Position numbers and translations under genes: made by a program. From contig CASEKF010000007.1 of assembly GCA_949288455.1 (NCBI GenBank), positions 1 through 56,223 of the forward strand: 56,223 bases of DNA, given 5' to 3'. Positions 44,147 through 56,134 of the stretch are shown piece after piece. Positions within the stretch are counted from its first letter, which is position 1. Each line of letters begins with the position of its first letter. The stretch is from an uncultured bacterium (GTDB taxonomy: Bacteria; Vulcanimicrobiota; CADAWZ01). The notes beneath the pieces were generated by a model that worked only from the letters and a program-made list of their open reading frames with translations, had not been told where the DNA came from and searched no databases.

Positions 44147-44788
44147 TTACATGCCAACGTCAGTATCATCTATAGGTAAATTAGTTTTATCCCCCGGATC
44201 AAGCCTAGCGGTAGCGAAATCGGACTGTAGAATTTCAGGTTCCGGAGGATAAATTGGCTGAAGTATCTTTATCGTAAAATTTCTATTTCCTATTATAATC
44301 AAATCGGAATCTTGAAGATAAGCCTGAGAAATTCTTTGATTATTAACAAAGATTCCGTTTTTGCTGTTCATATCAGTAAGTTTATAGCCGAATTCCGTTT
44401 TCATAATCTCGGCATGCTGACGCGATACCGACTCGTCGTTTATCATTATATCGCATTTTACGTCTCTGCCTATAATGACTCTCTCTTTTTTTAAAGGATA
44501 ACCGCTTTTAAGTCTTCCTTCTTCAGGCATAAGCCATCCCCAATTTCCGTCGGCTAAAATTTTATTTTCTATCGGAGGAACCTCAGATACTTCAGGAAGA
44601 ACAGGTTCTTCAGAAAATTTTACGGTAAAAACATGTCCCGCTACCGTAAACAAGACTACGGTAACGGCAAAAGCCATCATGCAAAGCTCATTAGACGCGA
44701 AATGCTCATGTCTTAAATATCTTACGAGATAAAAAGCGCAAGCCAGGCCTATGACAACCGATAAAGCGTAAAAGAAAAAATTTTTCAT
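44147..44788 (-). CDS. Membrane-anchored FHA-domain protein
   Basis: The 213-residue protein has two N-terminal membrane helices (about 4-24 and 35-55), a linker, and a complete FHA domain at about 95-170: VIIGRDVKCDIMINDESVSRQHAEI and LTDMNSKNGIFVNNQRI. The phosphothreonine-contact residues (Gly-Arg, Ser-x-x-His, Asn-x-x-Asn-Gly) are all present, so pThr binding is expected at the cytosolic face. It lies 9 nt downstream of the pseudokinase gene. No active kinase or PP2C phosphatase is seen in the window. Confidence 0.88.
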   Translation of the reverse strand: MKNFFFYALSVVIGLACAFYLVRYLRHEHFASNELCMMAFAVTVVLFTVAGHVFTVKFSEEPVLPEVSEVPPIENKILADGNWGWLMPEEGRLKSGYPLKKERVIIGRDVKCDIMINDESVSRQHAEIMKTEFGYKLTDMNSKNGIFVNNQRISQAYLQDSDLIIIGNRNFTIKILQPIYPPEPEILQSDFATARLDPGDKTNLPIDDTDVGM

Positions 44789-44797
44789 TATTAACCG

Positions 44798-45760
44798 CTA
44801 CCTGATAAAAAAATAATACCCTAAAAAAATAATTATCCCCATTAAAAGAATAGTCGCTGAAATGAATAACAAATTATTAGACGAAGAAGATTCCGAATCA
44901 TAAGCTTTTGTTTGAACTGGGCCGCTCTGCTTTTTAGTTTTTAAGCTTGAAGAAAGAGCTTTTCTCATGTCGGCTATAGTTTGATATCGTTTTTGAGGAT
45001 TCTTCTCTACGGCCTTTTTTATTATTAGCGACATCGCGCTTGAGACCGACGGATTTAAAATATTCGCCGGATGAGGCTCGTCAGACTCCGCAGATGGATT
45101 TACGTTCGTTAAAGCGTGATACATAAACGCTCCCAAGGTATAAACTAAAGTTCTTGAATCGAAAGACGGATGTTCGGCATATTGTTCCGGAGCCGCATAT
45201 TCGCAAGCTCCCATACGTCCTATAGCGGACAAACCCGTGTCTCCGTAAAAAATCTTAGCCAATCCTATGTCAGTCAATTTTATTTCTGACTTTTGATTAA
45301 CTATTATATTGCCCATATTAAATTCTCGGAAAAATATCGGAGGAAGCTTTTTCAGAGAGAAATATTGAAATAATTCAGAAATTTGAGCGGCCCATCCGGC
45401 GACTTGTTCTTCCGTGAAAGGTTCATGTCTGCTTTCGAGCAAAGACGCGAGATCCGCTCCGGGTACAAACTCTCTAATGATGTAAAGGTAAGTCCCATCC
45501 GCAAAAAAATCCATAACTTTAGCGATATATGGATGAGAAATTTGAGACAGAAAAGACGCGTCTTTTAAAAAGCCATTAATTACGGCAGATTTTTCGGCGG
45601 GATCCGCCGCGACTATCTGCATCTCTCGAACAGCCCAAAATCTGCCGGACATATGGAGATCTCTGCAATAATATATATTTACTAAGGGAGCCTCGTAAAT
45701 AAGCTTATCTATTTTATATCTCCCTCGTAAAACTGCTCCTGTGTTTAAAACTGAAGACAT
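44798..45760 (-). CDS. Ser/Thr protein kinase-like membrane protein, probably a pseudokinase
   Basis: The 320-residue protein has a kinase fold (about 12-270) and one C-terminal membrane helix (LLFISATILLMGIIIFLGYYFF). The glycine-rich loop is lost (LIYEAPLVNIYYC). The ATP-anchoring Lys is Arg45 (WAVREM), the helix-C Glu appears to be Asp67, and the catalytic HRD is FRE (Glu146). The Asn of the catalytic loop (Asn151) and a DIG (Asp164) for DFG remain. The C-lobe markers EYAAPEQY and YTLGAFMYHALT are clear. Phosphotransfer is doubtful; a scaffold for the adjacent FHA protein is plausible. This is read from residues, not measured. Confidence 0.8.
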   Translation of the reverse strand: MSSVLNTGAVLRGRYKIDKLIYEAPLVNIYYCRDLHMSGRFWAVREMQIVAADPAEKSAVINGFLKDASFLSQISHPYIAKVMDFFADGTYLYIIREFVPGADLASLLESRHEPFTEEQVAGWAAQISELFQYFSLKKLPPIFFREFNMGNIIVNQKSEIKLTDIGLAKIFYGDTGLSAIGRMGACEYAAPEQYAEHPSFDSRTLVYTLGAFMYHALTNVNPSAESDEPHPANILNPSVSSAMSLIIKKAVEKNPQKRYQTIADMRKALSSSLKTKKQSGPVQTKAYDSESSSSNNLLFISATILLMGIIIFLGYYFFIR

Positions 45761-45998
45761 CTTTCACGCGTTTCTGAATTATACTTTAAATTATTAATTA
45801 TTAGAAAATATTTCTATTCATATTATAAAAAACCTTTAAAAGAAACGCGACCATATAAAACTAGACGCTGCGTACAAAGTCAATTGAGCTAAAAAGAAGG
45901 ATACTTCGAGTTTACCCGCTAATTTTCCAAAAGAAAGAAAAGCATAACGACATAAAATTGCCAAAAATTCATTACTATACTTTACAAAGAGGATTACT

Positions 45999-48158
45999 TT
46001 GGATTTAAATTTTGATTTGTCACTCAACGATAAACAAAAAGAAGCCGTTTTTAACAACGACAAACCTATGCTTATTTTAGCCGGAGCCGGCAGCGGAAAA
46101 ACTAGAACCCTAACGTATAAAATAGCTTGGTTAATCAAAACTTCAGCGGCCAAACCGCATGAAATACTCGCCGTCACCTTTACGAACAAAGCCGCAAAAG
46201 AAATGAAAGACAGAATAACCGCCATGCTTCCGGACTGTTATTTTCCGTTCGTAAATACGTTTCATGCATTTTGCGCGCGATATCTTAGAATAGAATCGGA
46301 AACCGAAACCGGATCCAACTTCATTATATACGACGAAGCGGACAAGAGAAGCTTAATAAAAGAAATATTAAAACAAACTGCCCTTAACGACGAATCTTTT
46401 TCTCCCGTAAAAATTTCCGCTATAATATCAAAATTCAAAAATCGATTGCAAGGCCCGGAATCGATAGCGGCTAAAACGTTTGAAAGCAAAGCTTTAGCTT
46501 CTATATTTACTCTGTATAACGAAAAGATGAAAATAAACAAAGCTTTAGATTTCGACGATCTCCTGGTCAAAGCCTATAAAGCTTTTAGAGACGACAAACC
46601 TTACGCTGATAAGCTCAGAAAACAATTGAAATATATATTGATAGACGAATATCAAGATATAAATTTCGTACAATATATGTTAATGAAAGAAATTTGCCGA
46701 AACAACAATCATATTACCGTAGTTGGGGACGACGATCAAAGCATATATAAATTTAGAGGCGCGGATATTTCTATAATTTTGCGTTTTGAAGAAGATTTTC
46801 CCGACGCTCAAATAGTTCGTCTGGAGCAAAATTACAGATCTACGTCTACTATTTTAGACGCGGCGAATGCCCTTATGTCTCATAATAAAAACCGAAAAGG
46901 AAAAATTCTCTGGACAAAAAGCGAAAAGGGCGAAAAAATATCTCTTTCAATCCATAAGGACGGGAGATCAGAAGCCAGGTTCGTTATCTGTAAAATAAAA
47001 GAACTAATAGAAAAAGAAAAATTAACTTATAAAGACTTTGTAATCATATACAGAACAAACGCGCAATCAAGACTTTTTGAAGAAGTATGCATGCAAGAAG
47101 GAGTTCCATATCGTTTAATAGGCTCTCACGACTTTTATAAACGAACGGAAATAAAAGATATAATAGCCTACCTTAATCTTTCTACAAACCAAAAAGACAA
47201 CATATCGTTTAAAAGGATCATAAATACTCCTCCAAGAGGCATAGGAGAAGCGGCGTTAAAAAAAATTGAGGATAAGGCTCTTCAAGATGGAATAAGCTAT
47301 TTTGAAGCTTGTTCGTTATTAGTTGATTCTCAAGAATTTTCAGGAAAGCGCCTGGCCGCTTTTAAACATTTTATAAATATAATCGAGAACGCTTCAAAAA
47401 AAGCCGAGACGGAAACGGCTTACGACGTCGTAAATTATATAATTGAAGCTTCGGCTTTTCGAGAATATCTGCTAACTCCTTCCAAAACGGCCGAAGGCGT
47501 CTCAAGAGAGGAAAATTTAAACGAGTTTATAAACGTTATTAAAGAGTTTCAAGACAGTTCCGACAACGCTTCTTTATATGAATTTTTAAATCATATAGCT
47601 TTAATATCCGATTTGGATTCTTGGGACGACGAAGATGGCAAAATCAGTCTTATGACGTTTCACCTTACTAAAGGGCTGGAATTTCCGGCGGTTTTCCTTA
47701 CGGGACTAGAAGAAAAGCTTCTCCCTCATTCCATGTCTCTCGGAGATCCCGAAGGAATAGAGGAAGAAAGAAGGCTTTTTTACGTAGGCATAACTAGAGC
47801 CGAAAAACTTCTTTTTATGACATACGCTACGAAAAGACTCGATAAAGGAATTGCAGAATCTATGGTTCCTTCTCGTTTTTTGAAAGAGTTGCCTCAGTCA
47901 TGTATTGAAAGAAAATCCGAGGCTCTGCACAAACTATCGCCATTTTACGGTTTTCATAAACAACGCCGCGACGTCTTAGCCGGTTTTTCTCCTTCGGGAG
48001 AAAGCGAATCTCCCGATACTTTCAAAAAAGGAGACGTCGTGACTCACGCTATATTTGGTCGAGGACAAATTATATCTTGTACCGAACACGCCGCGAAAGT
48101 AGATTTTCTAAAAAAAGGGATTAAAACCGTCGTTTGTTCATTTTTAAAAAAAGAATAA
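45999..48158 (+). CDS. pcrA: UvrD/PcrA-type DNA helicase
   Basis: A 719-residue protein with LNDKQKEAV, Walker A LAGAGSGKTRTLTYKIAWL, VTFTNKAAKEMKDRI, DEYQDINFVQY, VGDDDQSIYKFRGAD, LEQNYRST, LMTFHLTKGLEFPAVFLTGLEE and YVGITRAEKLLFM. A C-terminal Tudor-like region (VTHAIFGRGQIISC) is typical of PcrA and binds RNA polymerase in Firmicutes. The start is TTG after AGAGGATTAC. It heads a run with ligA, rarA and a pseudokinase gene. Confidence 0.95.
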   Translation: MDLNFDLSLNDKQKEAVFNNDKPMLILAGAGSGKTRTLTYKIAWLIKTSAAKPHEILAVTFTNKAAKEMKDRITAMLPDCYFPFVNTFHAFCARYLRIESETETGSNFIIYDEADKRSLIKEILKQTALNDESFSPVKISAIISKFKNRLQGPESIAAKTFESKALASIFTLYNEKMKINKALDFDDLLVKAYKAFRDDKPYADKLRKQLKYILIDEYQDINFVQYMLMKEICRNNNHITVVGDDDQSIYKFRGADISIILRFEEDFPDAQIVRLEQNYRSTSTILDAANALMSHNKNRKGKILWTKSEKGEKISLSIHKDGRSEARFVICKIKELIEKEKLTYKDFVIIYRTNAQSRLFEEVCMQEGVPYRLIGSHDFYKRTEIKDIIAYLNLSTNQKDNISFKRIINTPPRGIGEAALKKIEDKALQDGISYFEACSLLVDSQEFSGKRLAAFKHFINIIENASKKAETETAYDVVNYIIEASAFREYLLTPSKTAEGVSREENLNEFINVIKEFQDSSDNASLYEFLNHIALISDLDSWDDEDGKISLMTFHLTKGLEFPAVFLTGLEEKLLPHSMSLGDPEGIEEERRLFYVGITRAEKLLFMTYATKRLDKGIAESMVPSRFLKELPQSCIERKSEALHKLSPFYGFHKQRRDVLAGFSPSGESESPDTFKKGDVVTHAIFGRGQIISCTEHAAKVDFLKKGIKTVVCSFLKKE

Positions 48159-48195
48159 AAATATTAAAACGCTTAATTAAAATACAATATAATAG

Positions 48196-50448
<2,253 letters not shown>

Positions 50449-50509
50449 TATTTATTATTATACTAAATAATAAACGCAGATTGGTAAAAATCTAAAGGCG
50501 GAATAGATA

Positions 50510-51793
50510 GTGAAAAATCAGGGAGAACTTTTTGATTATTCCTTAAAACAAAATCTTGCCAGAACTGCGCCTTTAGCCGCAAGAATGCGACCGTCTTCTC
50601 TCGACGGCTTTATAGGACAAAAAAAAACCGTAGGCCAGGGAACGGCTCTTAGAAACGCAATTAAAAATGATATGGCAGGCTCGATTATATTATGGGGGCC
50701 TCCCGGCTGCGGAAAGACGACCTTGGCAAGAATAATAGCCAGAGAAAGCAAAGCTAAATTTTATCCTATCAGCGCAGTCGCTTCAGGCGTCGCAGATTTG
50801 CGGAAAATAGTCGCAGAGGCCAAAGAGTTGAGAGCGACCTCTTCAATTAAAACGATATTGTTTATCGACGAAATACATAGATTCAACAAAGCTCAGCAAG
50901 ACGCAATACTGCCTTTCGTCGAAAACGGACTGATAACGCTTATTGGAGCGACTACGGAAAATCCGTCGTTCGAAGTAAATAACGCTCTTCTTTCGCGATG
51001 CCGCGTATATGTCATGGAGCCTTTATCGCAAGAGGAAATGACTCTGACAATAAAAAGAGCGATTGAAAATAGAGAAAAAGGATTGGCCGCATATAATCCA
51101 ATAATCGATAAAGAGGCGGAAGATTTCCTGATATCAACGGCAAGAGGCGACGCCAGAATCGCTCTAAACGCTCTGGAATATGCGGTTTTGTCTACTACTC
51201 CCAACGCCGACGGAGTAAGATATGTGACAATTGAAACTATGCGGGAGGCGTTAGCTTACAGAACTTCGGACTACGACAAAAAAGGCGAAAACCATTACGA
51301 TATAATATCGGCTTTTATAAAAAGCATGAGAAATTCAGATCCTAACGCGGCGTCATACTGGTTAGCGAGAATGTTGGAAGGAGGCGAGGATCCTCTATTC
51401 ATAGCGAGAAGAATGATTATATTCGCCTCAGAAGACATAGGGCTAGCCGATCCAAACGCTCTTCCTTTAGCGGTCAATATTTTTCAGGGAGTTCATTCAA
51501 TAGGTATGCCGGAAGGCAGAATTCTTCTTGCTCACGGAGCTTGCTATCTTGCTTTGGCAAAAAAGAATAATTCGGCTTATATGGCTCTTGAAGCCGCCGT
51601 AAAAGACGTTAAGGAAGGTAAACTTTTTCCTCCTCCCAAACATCTTAGAAACGCTCCGACGCAATTAATGAAAGAACAAGGATATGGGCTGGGATATAAG
51701 TACGCTCATAATTATGAAAATGGAATAACAGATATGCAATGCCTGCCCGATCAATTAAAAGATAAAGTATACTTTAAATCCGGTAAGCTATAA
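50510..51793 (+). CDS. rarA: Replication-associated recombination protein RarA/MgsA (AAA+ ATPase)
   Basis: A 427-residue protein with MRPSSLDGFIGQ, LWGPPGCGKTTLARIIA (Walker A), LFIDEIHRFNKAQQDAILPF (Walker B/helix), LIGATTENPSFEVNNALLSRC and the C-terminal helical domain (SDPNAASYWLARMLEGGEDP). It works at stalled forks, interacting with SSB and polymerase. GTG start 61 nt after ligA. Confidence 0.95.
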   Translation: MKNQGELFDYSLKQNLARTAPLAARMRPSSLDGFIGQKKTVGQGTALRNAIKNDMAGSIILWGPPGCGKTTLARIIARESKAKFYPISAVASGVADLRKIVAEAKELRATSSIKTILFIDEIHRFNKAQQDAILPFVENGLITLIGATTENPSFEVNNALLSRCRVYVMEPLSQEEMTLTIKRAIENREKGLAAYNPIIDKEAEDFLISTARGDARIALNALEYAVLSTTPNADGVRYVTIETMREALAYRTSDYDKKGENHYDIISAFIKSMRNSDPNAASYWLARMLEGGEDPLFIARRMIIFASEDIGLADPNALPLAVNIFQGVHSIGMPEGRILLAHGACYLALAKKNNSAYMALEAAVKDVKEGKLFPPPKHLRNAPTQLMKEQGYGLGYKYAHNYENGITDMQCLPDQLKDKVYFKSGKL

Positions 51794-51797
51794 TCCT

Positions 51798-54053
51798 ATG
51801 CAAAAGCCAAATAAAGAATCAAAAACAATTAAAATAAACGGACGTTTTTTTGAAAAGAAGAAAACGTTCTATAAAAATATTGCGGACGAACTCCATATAG
51901 TTAAAAGCGTCCATGGCGGTTTTACCGCTATGCTTCACATAGTAAAAAAACCGGATATAAGACTAGTATCTACGTTTCTTAAATCAAAAGCTAAATATTT
52001 TAAGGCTGTATTTCTCTCGACTCCGGAATTAAAACGCAGATATGCCCATGTATCTGAAACTGCGGCTTACGATATATATGCTAAAGCTCTAGAAGCTCAA
52101 ATATACATATATAAGCTCTTATTAAAAAAAAAATATGCTCCAAAATTGGTTGAATACGAAAACGGAGAACAAGATTGGCGGTTTCTCTTTGCTTTGTCGC
52201 CATGCGGCAATATAAAATCATTTTTTCAAAACCCTTCGAATCATTCAGATAAAACGCTTAAAACGGTATTCAGCAATATTATCGAGACTCTTTGCGATCT
52301 TTATACTTCATGCGAATTTGGGGAACTCCTATACCCTATTTCTTCGCCCGACGACATATTAATTTATCCGGACGGCGGCATATGTTTAACTAATCTTTTT
52401 TCTTGCAGATTTGAAAAAATTTACCTGGAAACAAATGATCCCGATATAAATTGGCAAAGCGTTCTTGAACGAAAAATACCTTCTGATCCTTATATTCCGA
52501 TAGAAGGCTTCAAAGATATAAAATCAGAGTTTTACGGTATAGGAGCGTTATTTTATGAAACTACTACAAACTCCAGTCTTCAAGCGGCTTCAGAACGCGT
52601 TAAATCAGATAAATATATACCTCCTAACGATTTGGACGTATCTTGTCCCTATAGCGTTAACTATTTAATTTCTTTTTGTTTGGAAATAACCCCTGGCAGA
52701 CGCTTTCAATCTTTTCAAGATATTATGTCGGCGGTAAACTCTGAATATTTTGGAGAAATAGCCTGTATCGGCAAAAACGACAAAGAAGAACAGAACGAAT
52801 TTCATTTAGGCCGGATCAAAAGGAACGACGATAGAATAATTCCAATTTCTCTTATAAAAAAACTTAATATAGAAACAGTTCCGTTTCTGCTTGAAAATTT
52901 ATCTATCCAATGGTCTATGTCGCCTTCTCCCGAAACTCCTAATGTTTCGTTTCAGCCGGAAAATGCTTCAAATCGACAGATAGACGGAAATATTATATTC
53001 GAATTTCCTAAAATTCTGCCTCCGGGAAGATATGAAGGCGTTATAAAAATAAAAACTACCTATGGAATTAAGTATTTAAAAACGTCCGCCGAAGTATATT
53101 CGGCTTCGATTTTTACTCTGCCTTTTATGGGAGCGGTATACGCCGCGGCATTCGCGCTGATAATGTTGGCATTAAGAGTTCCGGAACCTTATACCAAAAC
53201 AGATAGAGCCATTTGGAATAAATATTTATGGACATACGTGTCAAGAGAGACTTTAGTCGATTCTTCAATAACTTTTTCATCCTTTAACGGCTCTGATTGG
53301 ATCGTTCATCCCAAAAATCAAATTAAAGTCTCTACCATGAAAAACAAGATTGAAATAGAAGGGAAAAATATAAAAAAATTTGAGAAATCAGGAATTACCT
53401 CTTCTTTTTATATTCCGGCTTCGGCTTCTTTATCACTAGCTTTTTCCATTACAAAAACCGCCTCGGATAAGTCTTCTAAGGCAGAAGCGAAATTTTTTTC
53501 GTCAAACTCGGCGTATATCTCCTGCATAATTAACGAAAAAGGCGACATACTATTTTTAGCTTATACGCCAAATAAATCTTATGAACCGGCTAAAGCCTGT
53601 ATTGAAAACGGCAAAGCAAACGTAAAAATGATATATTCCGCTTCGGACTATACTTTGAAATGTTTTGTTTCAGATAAAGAAATCGCAGTATTCAAGGAAT
53701 TTGAATTAGACGATTTTGCTCCCTATTTTTCTGGAGCGGCTTTAGAAAACAAAGCTTCCTTTAAATGGATATTTGACAATATATCTTTTAAAATGGGGGC
53801 GGCTTTAAAAAAGATTCCGCCTTACATGATGGTTGCTTCCGGAAAATACAGCGTTTATGATAGTCCTAACGCAGAGACTAAAAAACGGATTTACACTATA
53901 GTAAAAGGAGAAAAAGCCGAAGTAATAGAAGAACGCGGAAAATATGTCAGAATCAAGCTTCCTAATATCAAAAATCAGCTATTAGAAGGATGGATTGAAA
54001 AAAAATTACTGAGATTTCCGGAACCCAAAGAAACTATTCCTATAACAAAATAG
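51798..54053 (+). CDS. Membrane pseudokinase with extracytoplasmic LamG-like and SH3-like domains
   Basis: A protein of 751 residues. Residues about 40-315 follow a kinase fold without its chemistry: SSPDDILIYPDGGICLTNL (182 onward) stands where HRDxKPxNILI...KLTDFG is expected, while C-lobe markers remain (GIGALFYETTT, CLEITPGRRFQSFQDIMSAV). Then come a beta region, one membrane helix at about 440-460 (LPFMGAVYAAAFALIMLAL), a concanavalin/LamG-like beta sandwich (about 490-670), and a C-terminal SH3b-like domain (about 682-740: YSVYDSPNAETKKRIYTIVKGEKAEVIEERGKYVRIKLP). The latter two would face outside and may bind wall or glycan. Starts 4 nt after rarA. Confidence 0.65.
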   Translation: MQKPNKESKTIKINGRFFEKKKTFYKNIADELHIVKSVHGGFTAMLHIVKKPDIRLVSTFLKSKAKYFKAVFLSTPELKRRYAHVSETAAYDIYAKALEAQIYIYKLLLKKKYAPKLVEYENGEQDWRFLFALSPCGNIKSFFQNPSNHSDKTLKTVFSNIIETLCDLYTSCEFGELLYPISSPDDILIYPDGGICLTNLFSCRFEKIYLETNDPDINWQSVLERKIPSDPYIPIEGFKDIKSEFYGIGALFYETTTNSSLQAASERVKSDKYIPPNDLDVSCPYSVNYLISFCLEITPGRRFQSFQDIMSAVNSEYFGEIACIGKNDKEEQNEFHLGRIKRNDDRIIPISLIKKLNIETVPFLLENLSIQWSMSPSPETPNVSFQPENASNRQIDGNIIFEFPKILPPGRYEGVIKIKTTYGIKYLKTSAEVYSASIFTLPFMGAVYAAAFALIMLALRVPEPYTKTDRAIWNKYLWTYVSRETLVDSSITFSSFNGSDWIVHPKNQIKVSTMKNKIEIEGKNIKKFEKSGITSSFYIPASASLSLAFSITKTASDKSSKAEAKFFSSNSAYISCIINEKGDILFLAYTPNKSYEPAKACIENGKANVKMIYSASDYTLKCFVSDKEIAVFKEFELDDFAPYFSGAALENKASFKWIFDNISFKMGAALKKIPPYMMVASGKYSVYDSPNAETKKRIYTIVKGEKAEVIEERGKYVRIKLPNIKNQLLEGWIEKKLLRFPEPKETIPITK

Positions 54054-54124
54054 TAAAATTTAAGGCCAATTTAAGTTTAAGTTAAAAATGAAAAACAAAA
54101 CGCAATAAAGAGGAACAAAATAAA

Positions 54125-54745
54125 ATGGAAATAGACGTAAGAGGACTCAATTGTCCGCAGCCTTTAATTAAAGTAAAAAACTACATAGAAGAAAACTCAG
54201 ACTCGCCGTTCGGCGTAATTTATTCTAATAATGACGAAGGTAAAGCGTCCTTAGAAAACGTAGGTCGATTTTTAAAGAAATTTTCGAGAACTTTTACGGT
54301 AAAAACAGAAGAAGACATAATAATCATGTATGTAGACGGTAAAAATCTCCATAAAGCTCCGAAATCTCAAGATCAGACAACCGATTGCAAACTTAACCGG
54401 CATTTTTCTTCCTTAACCGCAATAATAAAATCCGATTCTATAGGAGCCGACGAAAAAGAACTTGGAAGAATTCTGATGCATTCGTTTTTAAGAACTCTTC
54501 CGGAAATCGCTTTAACTAATAATAGGGTAATATTTATGAACTGCGGCGTTAAATTAACTTGCGGCAACTCTGAATTTTTATCCGTACTTAAAGAACTGGA
54601 GAGTAAAAATTTTGACATATATGTCTGCGGAACATGTCTCGATTATTTCAAATTGAAAAGCGAGTTAAAAATAGGCAAAATATCGAATATGCTTGAAATA
54701 ATGACTTTAATAAAAGAAGCGGATAAAACGATATGCCTTTCTTGA
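54125..54745 (+). CDS. yedF: Selenium metabolism protein YedF (TusA plus DsrE-like domains)
   Basis: The 206-residue protein starts with a TusA/SirA domain (DVRGLNCPQPLIKVKNYIEE with the active CPQP). It continues with a C-terminal half (about 95-206) resembling the DsrE fold and carrying VIFMNCGVKLTCGNSEFLSVLKEL and VCGTCLDYFKLKSEL. This architecture is that of YedF, which co-occurs with selenium traits such as SelD. It overlaps the cysteine desulfurase gene by 13 nt. No selD lies inside the window. Confidence 0.85.
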   Translation: MEIDVRGLNCPQPLIKVKNYIEENSDSPFGVIYSNNDEGKASLENVGRFLKKFSRTFTVKTEEDIIIMYVDGKNLHKAPKSQDQTTDCKLNRHFSSLTAIIKSDSIGADEKELGRILMHSFLRTLPEIALTNNRVIFMNCGVKLTCGNSEFLSVLKELESKNFDIYVCGTCLDYFKLKSELKIGKISNMLEIMTLIKEADKTICLS

Positions 54746-55893
54746 CCGACAAAAAAATGATATATCTGGATCAAGCGGCGACTTCATTTCCAAAAAATAA
54801 AGAATCCATAGAAGCGCAATATTCATTTTTAAAAAATATTAGCGGAAATCCTTCGAGAACTTTTTCTTACAAACCGGCCGAAGCAGTTTTTACGGCTAGG
54901 GAGTCTCTGGCTAAATTTCTAAAAGTACGAAACAGTTCGTCCATAATTTTTACTCCGGGAGCCACTTACGGGGCTAATATAGCTATTTTTGGAATATTGT
55001 CAAACGGCGATCACGCGGTAGTTTCGTCAATGGAACATAACGCCGTAATGCGTCCTTTATTTCATTTAGCGAAAAAAGGCGTAATACGATTAGATATTGC
55101 GAAATCTAAAAACGGAGTTATACGGCCGGAAGATTTCAGAGGAAAAATCACTAACAAAACAAAACTTATCGTATGTCTCCATGGATCAAACGTAACGGGA
55201 AAAATTTTTAATCCGGAAGACATTGCGAATATCAAAAAAAAAGCCTTGTTTTTATGCGACGCCTCTCAAACGATTGGACATGTTGAAGTTTTTCCCGAAA
55301 AAATGGGAATAGACCTTCTTTTTTTCTCCGGACATAAAGGTCTCAAAGCTCCTTTTGGAACCGGAGCGCTATATAAAAATGAAAATATAGATATTAACCC
55401 CTTAATTTACGGAGGAACCGGCATGCATTCAGAAACTGAGGACATGCCCGACGTTTATCCGGACAAATTGGAAGCCGGAACTCTAAACGTGTCCGGAATA
55501 GCGGCCTTGGGAACTGCCGCGAACGCAATATCAACACAAAAAACAAATTTTCAAAAACTTATTGAACAAAGGGTTAAATTTATTGAAAAATTATCCGCAA
55601 TACAAGGAATTACAATATATTCAGACGTTAAAAGTTATTACGATTTACCTATAATATCGCTGAATATCGATAAAATATCTTGTTCCGACATAGCTTTCCT
55701 ATTAAAGGAAAAATTTGGGATTTTATCAAGAGCAGGATTGCATTGCGCGCCTTACGCTCATAAAAGCATAGGCGCTTATCCTTGCGGAACTTTAAGATTG
55801 TCTTTCAATTCGGACAATACGACAGAAGAATTGGATTACGCCGCGTACGCTTTAAATGAAATTGAAAAGAATGAACGTTTACATACTATTTGA
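54733..55893 (+). CDS. Aminotransferase class V cysteine desulfurase/selenocysteine lyase
   Basis: A 386-residue protein with IYLDQAATSFPKN, TPGATYGANIAIFG, VSSMEHNAVMRPLFHLAK, LFLCDASQTIGHVEVF (PLP-binding Asp), FFSGHKGLKAPFGTGALY (PLP Lys in SGHK) and GILSRAGLHCAPYAHKSIG (active-site Cys in LHCAP). It is a group-II-like desulfurase that extracts S or Se from cysteine/selenocysteine. Linked to YedF and DUF3343, it probably feeds sulfur or selenium transfer. Confidence 0.9.
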   Translation: MPFLTDKKMIYLDQAATSFPKNKESIEAQYSFLKNISGNPSRTFSYKPAEAVFTARESLAKFLKVRNSSSIIFTPGATYGANIAIFGILSNGDHAVVSSMEHNAVMRPLFHLAKKGVIRLDIAKSKNGVIRPEDFRGKITNKTKLIVCLHGSNVTGKIFNPEDIANIKKKALFLCDASQTIGHVEVFPEKMGIDLLFFSGHKGLKAPFGTGALYKNENIDINPLIYGGTGMHSETEDMPDVYPDKLEAGTLNVSGIAALGTAANAISTQKTNFQKLIEQRVKFIEKLSAIQGITIYSDVKSYYDLPIISLNIDKISCSDIAFLLKEKFGILSRAGLHCAPYAHKSIGAYPCGTLRLSFNSDNTTEELDYAAYALNEIEKNERLHTI

Positions 55894-56134
55894 ATCTATC
55901 CATTTTTTATTATCGGCAGAAAAACGATTACGCGAATTAGGGAAAGAATTTGAACTTAGGCCAAACCCTGCGGAGCTTAATTCTGCTTGCGGCATGTGCG
56001 CGATTATCAATGAAGAAGAATTAAAAGAAGTCGAACATGAAATATTGAAAAATTTTAAAGACTCAGATTACTCGTTGTACATAAGAGAAAAAAATACTTT
56101 TAAAGTTCTAAAAAAACGCCGTATTCAACATTAG
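55871..56134 (+). CDS. DUF3343 (selenium-linked small protein)
   Basis: The protein has 87 residues from ATG 55871, a better start than 55856 because MNVYILFESIHFLLSAEKRL matches the family N-terminus. It contains the conserved NSACGMCAII (CxxC-like Cys pair). DUF3343 proteins accompany YedF and SelD-type selenium genes. The start overlaps the desulfurase end by 23 nt. Confidence 0.8.
   Translation: MNVYILFESIHFLLSAEKRLRELGKEFELRPNPAELNSACGMCAIINEEELKEVEHEILKNFKDSDYSLYIREKNTFKVLKKRRIQH

Noticed and set aside
45836-46225. Minus-strand 129-residue frame upstream of pcrA
   Set aside because: It overlaps the pcrA start on the other strand, has a Ser/Leu-rich shadow-like composition and no Shine-Dalgarno.
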